Assembly (NCBI GenBank): GCA_002683405.1
Contig: NYTH01000033.1
Coordinates: forward strand, 124,001 to 188,000
Length of the DNA: 64,000 nt
Direction: 5' to 3'
Source: Salinisphaeraceae bacterium
GTDB taxonomy: Bacteria; Pseudomonadota; Gammaproteobacteria; Nevskiales; Salinisphaeraceae
Positions 35,520-44,474 of the stretch are shown here, piece by piece (the stretch's first letter is position 1; each line of letters opens with the position of its first letter). Position numbers and translations under genes: made by a program. Below the pieces are notes generated by a model. The model had not been told where the DNA came from. It made no database searches and saw nothing but the letters and a program-made list of their open reading frames with translations.

Positions 35520-36944
35520 ATGAAAAGTATCCTCAGGGCGGCCTCCGCCGCGACCTTCTCGATTACCCTCGCAGCCTGTGGTGGTAGCGGCGGTGGCAGC
35601 TCTCCGAACGGCGCATCCAATGACGCCAGCAGTAGCCTTTCACTAGGCGTTTTCAATAACGCAGCGGTGAATTTTTATCGCCCGGACGGGACCACGCTCA
35701 TTGACTCCGCCGAAACAGACGGCAGCGGGGCGCCGGTGACCGTGTCGGTAGGCGGATATAGCGGCCCGGTTCTCATCCAGGTGGTGGGCGATGCGGACGC
35801 GCAATACTTCGACGAATTGAGCGGACAGTTCGAAGATTTCCCGGACGGAGACGACATGTGGGGTTTTGGCGACACCACCGGCACGGTCGCCGTGACGCCG
35901 CTCACCGATATCGCCTATCGCGCCGCTGTGAGAAACAACCTGCTTCCCATCTCTGCTAGCGAGATCGATGAGCTTTACGCGGTCGTGGAGTCGGCTCTGC
36001 TGGGCAATATCGGCATCGATACCATCCCGGTAATCGCCGATGAGCCCAACAGCATGGATTTCACCGCTGACGACGCGGGTCGTTACGCCCTGGTACTGGC
36101 AGCGCTCGCCTACATGGGCAGCGACGGGCAGAACGATCCTGTCGACGGTACCGGCCCCGCACTGGCGGTTCTACGCGCACTCATCATCGATCTGAAAGAT
36201 GGCAGCATCGACAACGTCGATGCAAGCACGCCGCCTGAAGTTGTGCCGCCGGCCTACAGCAGCTTTGCAAGTGAATTCACTAGCGCAATCAATGCAGCCG
36301 CATCGGACTACGCAACCGGTCCTTTGATGAATGAGCTCGGCAACGATCCCGCTTACGAAACACCATCCATAGACTTGAGCGCCCTGGACGATGTGGAAAA
36401 TGATGGCGGCAACGGCGGCAACGGCGGCAACGGCGGCAACGGCGGCAACGGCGGCAACGGCGGCAACAATTGCGGCAGTGCGCAGACTGTTGAAACAGGC
36501 GGATGCAACGACCTGGGCCCCGGCAATGGCGTGACCGGCACGCTGAACATCAATGGCCAGCAGACCTACACCGGCACTGTCACAGCGGCGGAGACGGTAG
36601 GCGGGCTCATCAGCATCATGGCCTTTCCCAACGGCTCACCCCCCAACAGTTGGAACGTGACAGTCCGGAATCAGACCGGCGTTCAGGTGTGCAATCAGGA
36701 TGACGGTCCGCTGATTCAGTTCTCGACGGTCGACATCAGCACCTTCCAGAGCAACAGCTTCACGACCGCCAACGGAAACGCGGGTGATTGCCAGATCGAG
36801 ATCACCCAAACGGCTTCGCCCGACGGGAATTCCACGATTGAAGGCGTGTTTACCGCCACACTGCGGCCGGGCGACTCCAACGCTGACATGACCATACGCA
36901 ACGTAACCCGCGGCGCCTTCAGGGCCGACGTTATTTCCGACTAG
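35520..36944 (+). CDS. Large predicted lipoprotein with (GGN)7 linker
   Basis: A 474-aa exported lipoprotein: signal MKSILRAASAATFSITLAAC, lipobox LAAC, then a Gly/Ser-rich start. An N-terminal region (about 30-300) holds TLIDSAETDGSGAPVTVSV and DTTGTVAVTPLTDIAYRAAV. Seven perfect GGCGGCAAC units (36405-36467) make a (Gly-Gly-Asn)7 linker. The C-terminal domain is beta-rich (GVTGTLNINGQQTYTGTVTA) with cysteines that could pair. Likely surface or periplasmic and divergent from the kinase operon. The linker could vary by slippage. Family not recognised. Confidence 0.8.
   Translation: MKSILRAASAATFSITLAACGGSGGGSSPNGASNDASSSLSLGVFNNAAVNFYRPDGTTLIDSAETDGSGAPVTVSVGGYSGPVLIQVVGDADAQYFDELSGQFEDFPDGDDMWGFGDTTGTVAVTPLTDIAYRAAVRNNLLPISASEIDELYAVVESALLGNIGIDTIPVIADEPNSMDFTADDAGRYALVLAALAYMGSDGQNDPVDGTGPALAVLRALIIDLKDGSIDNVDASTPPEVVPPAYSSFASEFTSAINAAASDYATGPLMNELGNDPAYETPSIDLSALDDVENDGGNGGNGGNGGNGGNGGNGGNNCGSAQTVETGGCNDLGPGNGVTGTLNINGQQTYTGTVTAAETVGGLISIMAFPNGSPPNSWNVTVRNQTGVQVCNQDDGPLIQFSTVDISTFQSNSFTTANGNAGDCQIEITQTASPDGNSTIEGVFTATLRPGDSNADMTIRNVTRGAFRADVISD
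36405..36467 (+). repeat. 9-bp tandem repeat, seven perfect copies
   Basis: GGCGGCAAC repeated seven times in frame, encoding Gly-Gly-Asn units between two domains of the lipoprotein. Because the unit is a multiple of three, copy-number change would alter linker length without a frameshift. Confidence 0.95.
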
Positions 36945-36968
36945 ACAGCCGGCTTCGGCGGCATTCGA

Positions 36969-36994
36969 AAGGGGCGCTCCGGCGCCCCTTTTGT
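36969..36994 (+). terminator. Rho-independent terminator
   Basis: GGGGCGC (36971-36977) pairs with GCGCCCC (36982-36988) around TCCG, then TTTTGT. It ends the lipoprotein transcript. Confidence 0.85.
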
Positions 36995-37066
36995 CGTTAC
37001 TCTGCCGCCCGCGTGCGGTTGCGCGGGACGCGGGCGAGGTCAACCCGAGCCCTGTAGAATGCAGGC

Positions 37067-37840
37067 ATGTTCACGGGATTGATGATTGGCGCTGCCATCG
37101 GCTACATGCTGGGCCGCACGCCCGGCCTGCTGCTGGGCGCGGCGCTGGGGTTCTGGCTGGGCCGTTACCAGCAGGTCGCGCTGAAGCGCTCCGGCTCGGT
37201 AAGTCGGGCGCAGCAGCAGTTTCTGGATTCCACCTTTGCCGTCATGGGCGCCATCTGCAAGGCGGACGGCAAGGTTTCCCGCGAGGAAATTCAGGCTGCC
37301 GAGCAGATGTTCACGCGGCTTCGCCTGAACGCCCGTCAGAAGGAGGCCGCAAAGGAGGCTTTCCGGCGGGGCAAGGACAACGATTTCAACCTGGACGCCG
37401 AGATCGCGAAAATCCTGCAGATTTCGCGCGGCCAGCCGGCCCTCACGCAGATGTTCCTGCAGGTCCAGCTCTCGGCCGCCGCGGCGGACGACACCCTGCA
37501 CCCGGCCGAGCGGGAAATGCTGCTGCGCGTGGCCAAGGGCCTGCGGCTGTCGCAGGCCGACATGGCCCGTATCGAAGCGTTGCTGCGCGGCCGGCCTACA
37601 GACGGCGCGAGCCGGCCTTCGCAGCAGTCGCTGGACGACGCCTATTCGGTGCTGGGGCTGGCCTCCTCGGCCAGCGAATCCGAAATCAAGAAGGCATACC
37701 GCCGGCTGATGAGCCAGAACCATCCCGACAAGCTGGCCGCGAGGGGGCTGCCCGAAAGCATGCGCGACATGGCCGAGGAAAAGACCCGCGAGATCGGCCG
37801 AGCCTACGAACAGATCATGCGGGCCCGGCAGACGAGCTGA
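37067..37840 (+). CDS. djlA: Co-chaperone DjlA
   Basis: A 257-aa membrane-anchored J-domain protein that stimulates DnaK. A glycine-rich N-terminal helix (GLMIGAAIGYMLGRTPGLLLGAALGFWLG) anchors it, a TerB-like helical domain follows (FAVMGAICKADGKVSREEIQAAEQMF), and the C-terminal J-domain (about 190-257) has the invariant HPD at 219-221 (SQNHPDKL). The domain order and length match DjlA. It is convergent with the DUF423 gene, 1 bp apart. Confidence 0.94.
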   Translation: MFTGLMIGAAIGYMLGRTPGLLLGAALGFWLGRYQQVALKRSGSVSRAQQQFLDSTFAVMGAICKADGKVSREEIQAAEQMFTRLRLNARQKEAAKEAFRRGKDNDFNLDAEIAKILQISRGQPALTQMFLQVQLSAAAADDTLHPAEREMLLRVAKGLRLSQADMARIEALLRGRPTDGASRPSQQSLDDAYSVLGLASSASESEIKKAYRRLMSQNHPDKLAARGLPESMRDMAEEKTREIGRAYEQIMRARQTS

Positions 37841-37841
37841 A

Positions 37842-38228
37842 TCAGGCGTTCGGCCCGCTGCGCAACACGGACGCCACCAGACACAGCCAGCCGACCATCA
37901 GCAGCAGCCCACCGATCGGCGTGACCGGGCCGAGCAGTCGGGGTCCGCCCAGCGCCAGGCCGTAAAGACTGCCGGAAAACAGCAGTACGCCCACCACAAA
38001 GCAGCCCGCCGCCCAGTGACCCAGCGTGGCCGACAGCTGCCCGGTATTAAGCAGCAGGCCCGTCAGCAGTACCGCGAAGGCGTGGTAGAACTGATACTCC
38101 ACCCCCGTCTGCCAGGCGCGCAGCATGTCCTCGGTCAGCCGCGCACGCAGGCCGTGCGCGCCGAACGCCCCGAGCATCACGGCGACAAGGCCGTAAATCG
38201 CGCCGGTACAGAGCCAGATTCTGATCAT
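37842..38228 (-). CDS. DUF423 membrane protein (YgdD-like)
   Basis: A 128-aa inner-membrane protein with four helices. The family pattern is present: GLVAVMLGAFGAHGLRARL, WQTGVEYQFYHAFAVLLTGLL and GPVTPIGGLLLMVGWLCLV. DUF423 proteins have no known biochemical role. I start at the ATG at 38228, which matches the family N-terminus; the frame extends 13 codons further without a better signal. It converges on djlA, so the two genes may share a termination region. Confidence 0.9.
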   Translation of the reverse strand: MIRIWLCTGAIYGLVAVMLGAFGAHGLRARLTEDMLRAWQTGVEYQFYHAFAVLLTGLLLNTGQLSATLGHWAAGCFVVGVLLFSGSLYGLALGGPRLLGPVTPIGGLLLMVGWLCLVASVLRSGPNA

Positions 38229-38303
38229 GATCGGTTTTCCGAATTTGCCGTGGTCTACACAAGTCACCGGCTCAACGCCGTATTGCCCGACGCCGGGCGC
38301 GCT

Positions 38304-39104
38304 TCAGGGCAGCAGAATCTCCCCCGTCAGATAGAGCCGCGCCTGGCCGCCCACCTGCACCCGGTCACCCAGCAGCCGACAGCGTAAATCGCCGCCGCGC
38401 GCCGAACACTGTCGTGCCGCAAGCTCGCTCTTGCCCAGACGCTCCGCCCAGTAGGGCGTAAGCATGCAGTGCGCTGACCCCGTCACCGGATCCTCATCCA
38501 CCCCGAAGTTGGGGGCAAAGTAGCGGGAGACAAAATCGACGCCGGGATCGTCCGCCGGCGCGGTGACGATGAATCCGCGATCAGGGTGCGCGGCCAGCGC
38601 GCGCAGGTCGGGCGTCAGGCCGCGCAGCGCCGCTTCATCCTCGACGCGCAGTAGCCAGTTGGGACCGCGTCGGCAATCCAGAATGACGGCGCCAAGCGCG
38701 CCGGCAACGTCAGCCGGACATTCGGCCGGCTCGATGGCCTGCACCGGCAAATCCAGCCAGAGCGTGTCGCCCTGGCGCGAAACGCGCAGTACACCGCTTT
38801 CACGGGTCGAGAACTGCAGTTCCTCGGCGGTTTCACCCAGACAGTTCCACAGTACGAAAGCAGTCGCGAGGGTCGCGTGACCGCAGAGCCTGACTTCGTG
38901 CGTTGGCGTGAACCAGCGCAGCGCGTAGCCCGGCGCCTGCGGCCGGAAGAAGGCAGTCTCGGAAAGGTTGTTCTCCGCCGCAATCGACTGCAGCTGGCTG
39001 TCCGGCAGCCAGTCCCGCAGCGGACACACGGCGGCGGGGTTGCCGCGGAAGAGCACCCGGGTAAATGCATCCACCTTAAACAGGGAAATACTACCGTCTG
39101 TCAT
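38304..39104 (-). CDS. PhzF family epimerase/isomerase-like protein
   Basis: A 266-aa PhzF protein, a duplicated diaminopimelate-epimerase-like fold. It shows FKVDAFTRVLFRGNPAAVC, the key Glu in NNLSETAFF (isomerase acid/base), FTPTHEVRLCGHATLATA and a late DEDPVTGSAHCMLTPYWAERLG. Outside phenazine operons the substrate is generally unknown. It is divergent from ppk across 58 bp. Confidence 0.92.
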   Translation of the reverse strand: MTDGSISLFKVDAFTRVLFRGNPAAVCPLRDWLPDSQLQSIAAENNLSETAFFRPQAPGYALRWFTPTHEVRLCGHATLATAFVLWNCLGETAEELQFSTRESGVLRVSRQGDTLWLDLPVQAIEPAECPADVAGALGAVILDCRRGPNWLLRVEDEAALRGLTPDLRALAAHPDRGFIVTAPADDPGVDFVSRYFAPNFGVDEDPVTGSAHCMLTPYWAERLGKSELAARQCSARGGDLRCRLLGDRVQVGGQARLYLTGEILLP

Positions 39105-39162
39105 GTGGCTGTAATAGGCTGTTTGCTAACGTTTTCGGTTGCCATCCTTGATACTCTCCGCC

Positions 39163-41256
39163 ATGACCTCTCATCAAGCCGACCAGGATAACGTCGCCGC
39201 CCCGGCGCTCGAGTCACCGTCGCTCTATATCAACCGGGAGCTGTCGCTGCTGGAGTTTAACGCGCGGGTTCTCGAGCAGGCCAAGGACGAGACCGTCCCG
39301 CTGCTGGAGCGGCTGAAGTTCCTCTGCATTTCGTCAACCAATCTCGACGAGTTCTTCGAGGTCCGCGTGGCCGGCGTCATGCACAAGGCCGAGATGACGA
39401 CCTCCACCTCGGACGCGGACAACATCTCACCCGTCGATCTGCTGCGCAGCATCAGCCGCCGCGCCCACACGCTGGTCGAAGAGCAATACCGCACGCTCAA
39501 CGAAATCCTGATTCCCGAGCTTGAAAAGGAACAGATCCGGTTTCTGCGTCGCGCCGAGTGGGACGAACGCCAGCGGCAGTGGCTGGCCTATTATTTCGAG
39601 GAGGAGCTGCTGCCGGTGATCAGCCCGCTGGGGCTGGACCCGGCGCATCCCTTCCCGCGCATTCTCAACAAGAGCCTGAACTTCATCGTATCGCTGGAGG
39701 GCAAGGACGCCTTCGGCCGCAATACCGGCTACGCCATCGTACAGGCCCCGCGGGCCCTGCCGCGGCTGATTCAGCTCCCGCCGGAGGAAACCGGCGGCGG
39801 CCCGAGCGACTTCGTGTTTCTGTCGTCGGTCATCCATGCCCACGTGGAGGACCTGTTCCCCAACATGCGCTCCACCGGCTGCTACCAGTTCCGCGTGACG
39901 CGCAATTCCGATCTGTTCTTCGACGAAGAAGAGGTGGACGATCTGCTGCGCGCTGTCGAGGGCGAACTGCCCGCCCGGCGCTACGGCGACACGGTGCGGC
40001 TGGAGGTCGCTCGTAACTGTCCCCGGCAGATGTCGGCCTATCTGCTTGATCGCTTCGTGCTCACCGCGGACGATCTGTACGAGGTGGACGGCCCGGTCAA
40101 CGTGAATCGTCTGATGGCCATTCTGGACATGGTGGACCGGCCGGACCTGAAATATCCGCCCTTCACGCCCCGACTGCCCGCCGCCCTGGCGCCGGGCGGC
40201 GACATGCTCGAGGAAATCCGCCGCGGCGACGTACTGCTGCATCACCCCTTCGACGCCTTCCTCCCCGTCATCGAATTCGTGCGCAAGGCCGGTAACGACC
40301 CGAGGGTCCTGGCCATCAAGCAGACGCTCTACCGCACCGGACCCGATTCCGCCGTGGTCGACGCGCTGGTGGACGCAGCCAATGCGGGCAAGGAAGTCAC
40401 GGTGGTGGTGGAACTGCTGGCCCGCTTTGACGAGGCCGACAACATCAAGCTGGCCAACCGGCTGCAGGAGGCCGGCGCGCACGTGGTGTACGGCGTGGTG
40501 GGCTACAAGACACACGCGAAGATGACGCTGGTCGTGCGCCGCGAAAGCGACGGCCTGCGCCACTACGTGCATCTGGGCACCGGCAACTATCATCCCAAGA
40601 CCGCCCGGCTGTATACGGATTACGGGCTGTTTTCCTGTGAAGAGTCGCTGGGCAACGACGTGCACGAAATGTTCCTGCAGCTCACCAGCCTCGGCCGCAT
40701 CTCGGCGCTCGAGCGGCTGATCGACGCGCCATTTCATCTGCACCAGGCCATCATCGACAAGATCGACCGTGAAATCGAGCATGCGCGAGCGGGCCGCGGC
40801 GGGCGCATCATCGCGAAAATGAACTCGCTGGTGGAGCCCGGCACCATCCGCCGGCTGTACGAGGCCTCGCAGGCCGGTGTGGATATCGACCTGATCGTGC
40901 GCGGCATCTGCTGTCTGCGGCCGGGGGTCAAGGGCGTATCCGACAATATCCGGGTACGGTCCATCGTGGGCCGTTTTCTGGAACACACCCGCGTGTTCTG
41001 CTTCGGGAATGGCGGCGAACAGGAAATCTATCTGGCCAGCGCCGACTGGATGGACCGCAATTTCTTTCGCCGCGTGGAAGTGGCGTTCGACATGCAGGAT
41101 GCGCGGATCAAAACCCGGATCGCCGACGAACTTGAGCTGTACCTGCAGGACAATATTCAGGCCTGGCTGCTGAACTCGGAGGGTCGCTACCAGCGCGCCG
41201 CGCCGGCCGAGGGGGCACCACCGCTCGCCGCGCAGCGCCGTCTGATGGAGTTCTAG
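39163..41256 (+). CDS. ppk: Polyphosphate kinase 1
   Basis: Makes long-chain polyphosphate from ATP, reversibly, at the membrane. At 697 aa it is a normal PPK1: N-terminal helical domain (YINRELSLLEFNARVLEQA), head domain, then two phospholipase-D-like C-terminal domains. The autophosphorylated His is H451 (GYKTHAKM) and the second active-site His H608 (FLEHTRVF); GTGNYHPKTARLYTDYGLF also fits. I use the ATG at 39163. The convergent partner is the polyphosphatase gene, a common arrangement. Confidence 0.95.
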   Translation: MTSHQADQDNVAAPALESPSLYINRELSLLEFNARVLEQAKDETVPLLERLKFLCISSTNLDEFFEVRVAGVMHKAEMTTSTSDADNISPVDLLRSISRRAHTLVEEQYRTLNEILIPELEKEQIRFLRRAEWDERQRQWLAYYFEEELLPVISPLGLDPAHPFPRILNKSLNFIVSLEGKDAFGRNTGYAIVQAPRALPRLIQLPPEETGGGPSDFVFLSSVIHAHVEDLFPNMRSTGCYQFRVTRNSDLFFDEEEVDDLLRAVEGELPARRYGDTVRLEVARNCPRQMSAYLLDRFVLTADDLYEVDGPVNVNRLMAILDMVDRPDLKYPPFTPRLPAALAPGGDMLEEIRRGDVLLHHPFDAFLPVIEFVRKAGNDPRVLAIKQTLYRTGPDSAVVDALVDAANAGKEVTVVVELLARFDEADNIKLANRLQEAGAHVVYGVVGYKTHAKMTLVVRRESDGLRHYVHLGTGNYHPKTARLYTDYGLFSCEESLGNDVHEMFLQLTSLGRISALERLIDAPFHLHQAIIDKIDREIEHARAGRGGRIIAKMNSLVEPGTIRRLYEASQAGVDIDLIVRGICCLRPGVKGVSDNIRVRSIVGRFLEHTRVFCFGNGGEQEIYLASADWMDRNFFRRVEVAFDMQDARIKTRIADELELYLQDNIQAWLLNSEGRYQRAAPAEGAPPLAAQRRLMEF

Positions 41257-41274
41257 TGTAGTGCGTCACACTAG
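41253..41274. terminator. Hairpin shared by the ends of ppk and ppx
   Basis: CTAGTGT (41253-41259) and ACACTAG (41268-41274) are perfect 7-bp arms around an 8-nt loop. The arms include both converging stop codons. No T-run; it may be a weak bidirectional terminator or just a short dyad. Confidence 0.4.
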
Positions 41275-42791
41275 CTCTCCGCGCCGAGCTCGAGCGCGAA
41301 GTCGCCGCGTTCAAGCAGCTGCTGCTCGCGGTGCAGATCCTCGGCCGTCAGGGGGTGGGCGTCCAGCCATCGCTCATCCGGCTCCAGCCACAGATTCGAG
41401 GCCTCGGCATCCAGTCTGACGGGAGGCTGTGCTTCGGGGTCGCGGCCGCGGTGCAGCAATACCGCCAGCCGCAGCAGCACGGCCAGACGCTGCGCCTGCT
41501 GGCGCTGGGCGTCGGGCAGGTCACTCAGGACTTCCGGCCGGAACTTGCCGCGATGCAGCCGCACCAGCCCGGCCAGCACCGCCTGCTCGGTCCGCGAGAA
41601 ACCCTGTAGATCGCAATTCCGCACGATGTATTCGCCGTGCTTGTGATAGCCCTTGTGCGAGATGGCCAGGCCAATCTCGTGCAGCAGCGCCGCCCAGTGC
41701 AGCAGCGCCTCGCCGTGCGCCGCCGGCTTGATCCAGGGGGTGACCTGCTCGAACAGCCGCTGGGCGGTATCGGACACACGGCGCGCATGCTCCACGTCGC
41801 AGCCATAACGCTCCAGCGCCGCCATGACGCTCTGCTCACGCACATCCTCGTTGGCCATGCGCCCCAGCAGGTCGAGCAGCAGCCCCTCGCGAAGCGCCTT
41901 TTCCGACACCATCAGTTCCCTGATGCCGAGACTTTCGAACAGCGCCGTCAGGACTGCGGCGCCACCGGCGAATATGGGGCGGCGATCATCGCTCAGACCG
42001 CTGCTGCTGAAACGGTCGATGTGGCCCGCCTTGAGCAGCGCCTTGCCCAGCTTGCGGATGGCGTCGATGGTGATGCTGTCGCCGCACCAGCCGGCATCCG
42101 CACAGACCTTCTGCACCGCCTTGATGCTGCCCGATGCGCCCACGGCGATATCCCAGCCGGCCTGGCGGAATTCGCGCCGGACCGGCTCGATGACCACCTG
42201 GGCATTGAGCACCGCCGCTTTCCAGGCTGATTTGCTGATCTTGCCGTCGGCAAAATAACGCTGACTGTGGACCACCGCGCCCAGCGACAGACTCTCTATG
42301 AAGTCGGGGCGGTCTTCCCGGCCGGCAATGATTTCCGTGGACGAACCACCGATATCAAGCACAAGCCTTCGCGGTGGATGCGCAGCCAGGTCCTGCACCA
42401 CGCCCCGATAGATCAGCCGGCCCTCTTCGGCCCCGTAAATCACGTCGATGGGGTGGCCCAATGCGGTTTCGGCCCGACCCAGGAAGTCTCCGATGCCTCG
42501 CGCCCGGCGCATGGTGTTGGTGCCCACCGCACGCACGCGCGAGGACGGCAGGTGTCGCAGACGCTGACCGAATCGTTCCAGGCACTCCAGGGCCCGCGCC
42601 TGGGCGTCATCGGCCAACCGGCGATTGTCGTCGAGACCGGCCGCCAGACGGACCGGCTCCTTCAGGCGATCGACAATCTGCAGCTCGGCACCGGCATTGC
42701 GGGCCACGATCATGTGAAAGCTGTTCGAGCCGAGATCGACCGCGGCCACCATGTCGCTGGCGGCTTCGGAAGCAGGGGTGCGGGGAGTCAT
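41271..42791 (-). CDS. ppx: Exopolyphosphatase (Ppx/GppA family)
   Basis: A 506-aa ASKHA-fold phosphatase that removes terminal phosphate from polyphosphate (and possibly pppGpp). The nucleotide-binding motifs AAVDLGSNSFHMIVA and LVLDIGGSSTEII are present, along with the catalytic-Glu region (GAEEGRLIYRGV) and a C-terminal HD-like helical domain (HWAALLHEIGLAISHKGYHKHGEYI). Its convergence with ppk supports the polyphosphate role. Confidence 0.94.
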   Translation of the reverse strand: MTPRTPASEAASDMVAAVDLGSNSFHMIVARNAGAELQIVDRLKEPVRLAAGLDDNRRLADDAQARALECLERFGQRLRHLPSSRVRAVGTNTMRRARGIGDFLGRAETALGHPIDVIYGAEEGRLIYRGVVQDLAAHPPRRLVLDIGGSSTEIIAGREDRPDFIESLSLGAVVHSQRYFADGKISKSAWKAAVLNAQVVIEPVRREFRQAGWDIAVGASGSIKAVQKVCADAGWCGDSITIDAIRKLGKALLKAGHIDRFSSSGLSDDRRPIFAGGAAVLTALFESLGIRELMVSEKALREGLLLDLLGRMANEDVREQSVMAALERYGCDVEHARRVSDTAQRLFEQVTPWIKPAAHGEALLHWAALLHEIGLAISHKGYHKHGEYIVRNCDLQGFSRTEQAVLAGLVRLHRGKFRPEVLSDLPDAQRQQAQRLAVLLRLAVLLHRGRDPEAQPPVRLDAEASNLWLEPDERWLDAHPLTAEDLHREQQLLERGDFALELGAES

Positions 42792-42895
42792 CAGACGAGG
42801 AAATCCGGGACGCGGCGGGAGCGGGAATGGCTGAACCGGATTCTACCCGCTACGCCGCGGGTGGAGTAAGCGCGCGTTTGGACTATAGTGCGCCG

Positions 42896-44239
42896 ATGCC
42901 GGCCCGCAACAGCTCCATGATTTCCGACAGAAACCGGCGCATTCTGGCGTTGGCGCTGCCCATCATCGGCGGCATGACCTCGCAGAATCTGCTCAACCTG
43001 GTCGATACGGCCATGGTGGGCGCGCTCGGGGCAGCCCCCCTGGCGGCGGTGGGCATCGGCAGTTTCCTCAGTTTCATGTCCGTGGCCGTGGTTATCGGTC
43101 TGGCCACCGCCGTGCAGGCGCTGGCTGCGCGTCGCTACGGGGAGGGTCTGCACGAACAGACGGCGGTGCCGCTCAATGGCGGCCTGATCCTCGCGCTGCT
43201 GCTGGGCGCGCCGATTGCGGTGGCGCTGTATCTTCTGGCGCCCTGGGTCTTCGCGCTGATGACACCCGACGCCGAGGTCGTTGCGCAGGGCACACCCTAC
43301 TTCCAGATGCGACTGCTGAGCGTGGTCGCCGTGGGGATGAACTTCGCCTTCCGCGGCTACTGGAACGCCGTCGATCTCGCACGGCTCTATCTCTACACGC
43401 TGCTGGTCATGCACGCGGTGAACGTCGTGCTGAACTACTGCCTGATCTTCGGCCACTTCGGGGCGCCGGCGCTGGGTACGCTGGGCGCCGGTCTCGGAAC
43501 CACCATCAGCAACTGGCTGGGCACGATCATCTATTTCGCGATGGCCATGCGGCTGTGCCAGGGCAACGGCTTTCTGCATCAGTTGCCGGCACCGCGACAG
43601 CTGGTCCAGCAGTTGCGCCTGGGCCTGCCGTCGTCGGTGCAGCAATTCCTCTTTTCCGCCGGCCTCACCGCTTTCTTCTGGATCATGGCCCAGGTTGGCA
43701 CGCGGGAACTGGCCGTATCGAATGTGCTGATCAACATTACGCTGGTGGCCATTCTGCCGGGCATCGGCCTGGGGCTCGCCGCCGCCACGCTGGTCGGCCA
43801 CGCGCTGGGCCGCGGCAATGCGGTGGACGCCCACCGCTGGGTGTGGGAAGTCTGCCGCGTGGGCCTGATCATCTTCGTGCTGCTGGCCCTGCCGATGCTG
43901 CTCCTGCCCGATCTGATTCTGGGGCTGTTCCTCCACGATGCGTCGCTGGTGGAGGCAGGCCGCCTGCCGCTGCGCATCGTGGGCGCCACGATTGCCCTGG
44001 ACGGTATCGGCCTGATCGTGATGCACGGACTGCTCGGGGCCGGCGCCACCGGCCAGGTCATGACGGTCGCCATGGTGCTGCAGTGGCTGCTTTTCCTGCC
44101 GGCGGCCTGGATCATGGTCAACGGGTTCGGCCTGGGGCTGGTGGCGCTGTGGTCCGGATTCGTCGGCTACCGCTGCCTGCAGACGCTGGTGTTTGCGTAT
44201 CTATGGCAGCAGCGCGGCTGGACACGCATCCGCATCTAG
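42896..44239 (+). CDS. MATE family efflux transporter
   Basis: A 447-aa inner-membrane antiporter with 12 hydrophobic segments in two similar halves. It begins with ILALALPIIGGMTSQNLLNLVDTAMVGALG, the canonical MATE opening, and later has FRGYWNAVDLARLYLYTLLV, LGTLGAGLGTTISNWLGTIIYF and VLPGIGLGLAAATLVGHALG-like stretches. It resembles the DinF/NorM branches and would export cationic compounds using Na+ or H+. The ATG at 42896 is used; one at 42917 is an alternative. Confidence 0.92.
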   Translation: MPARNSSMISDRNRRILALALPIIGGMTSQNLLNLVDTAMVGALGAAPLAAVGIGSFLSFMSVAVVIGLATAVQALAARRYGEGLHEQTAVPLNGGLILALLLGAPIAVALYLLAPWVFALMTPDAEVVAQGTPYFQMRLLSVVAVGMNFAFRGYWNAVDLARLYLYTLLVMHAVNVVLNYCLIFGHFGAPALGTLGAGLGTTISNWLGTIIYFAMAMRLCQGNGFLHQLPAPRQLVQQLRLGLPSSVQQFLFSAGLTAFFWIMAQVGTRELAVSNVLINITLVAILPGIGLGLAAATLVGHALGRGNAVDAHRWVWEVCRVGLIIFVLLALPMLLLPDLILGLFLHDASLVEAGRLPLRIVGATIALDGIGLIVMHGLLGAGATGQVMTVAMVLQWLLFLPAAWIMVNGFGLGLVALWSGFVGYRCLQTLVFAYLWQQRGWTRIRI

Positions 44240-44280
44240 TGTGGTGCGCCCCTGTCGTGCCAAGCCGTCGACGGCCGGCA

Positions 44281-44312
44281 AAAAAAAGACCCTGATGTTG
44301 GCCACCAGGGTC
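44281..44312 (-). terminator. Leftward rho-independent terminator
   Basis: GACCCTG (44288-44294) pairs with CAGGGTC (44306-44312). The A-run to its left becomes eight T on the minus strand. It lies about 115 bp beyond the desaturase terminator, so it may end a separate short leftward RNA. Confidence 0.7.
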
Positions 44313-44423
44313 GAAGTGAGGGGTCGGTTGCTGATAAACCCGACCAGCGCGCAGACGCTAGATTAAGGGGCTGCCTGCACGCTTGCCTGCCATTACGGCG
44401 TTGCAACCGAATCAGATGCAAGA
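44313..44423 (-). ncRNA. Candidate small RNA between tandem terminators
   Basis: The 110 bp upstream of the leftward terminator contain no gene. On the minus strand GGTCGG and CCGACC flank 12 nt (about 44320-44343), giving a second hairpin. TTGCAT and a CGTAAT, spaced about 18 bp near 44400, could be a weak promoter. The layout resembles an intergenic sRNA, but it might only be a backup terminator for the desaturase. Confidence 0.25.
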
Positions 44424-44448
44424 AAAAGCCCGCTCGCGGCGGGCTTTT
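44424..44448. terminator. Bidirectional terminator after the desaturase gene
   Basis: AAAAGCCCGC (44424-44433) pairs with GCGGGCTTTT (44439-44448) around TCGCG. A-run and T-run flank the stem on opposite sides, so it can work in both directions. It ends the desaturase mRNA. Confidence 0.88.
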
Positions 44449-44474
44449 CCTGAAAACAACGTCTTACAGACAAA

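Noticed and set aside
36405-36467. Short repeat as a CRISPR or VNTR outside genes
   Set aside because: It lies in frame within a lipoprotein gene and encodes a Gly-Gly-Asn linker.
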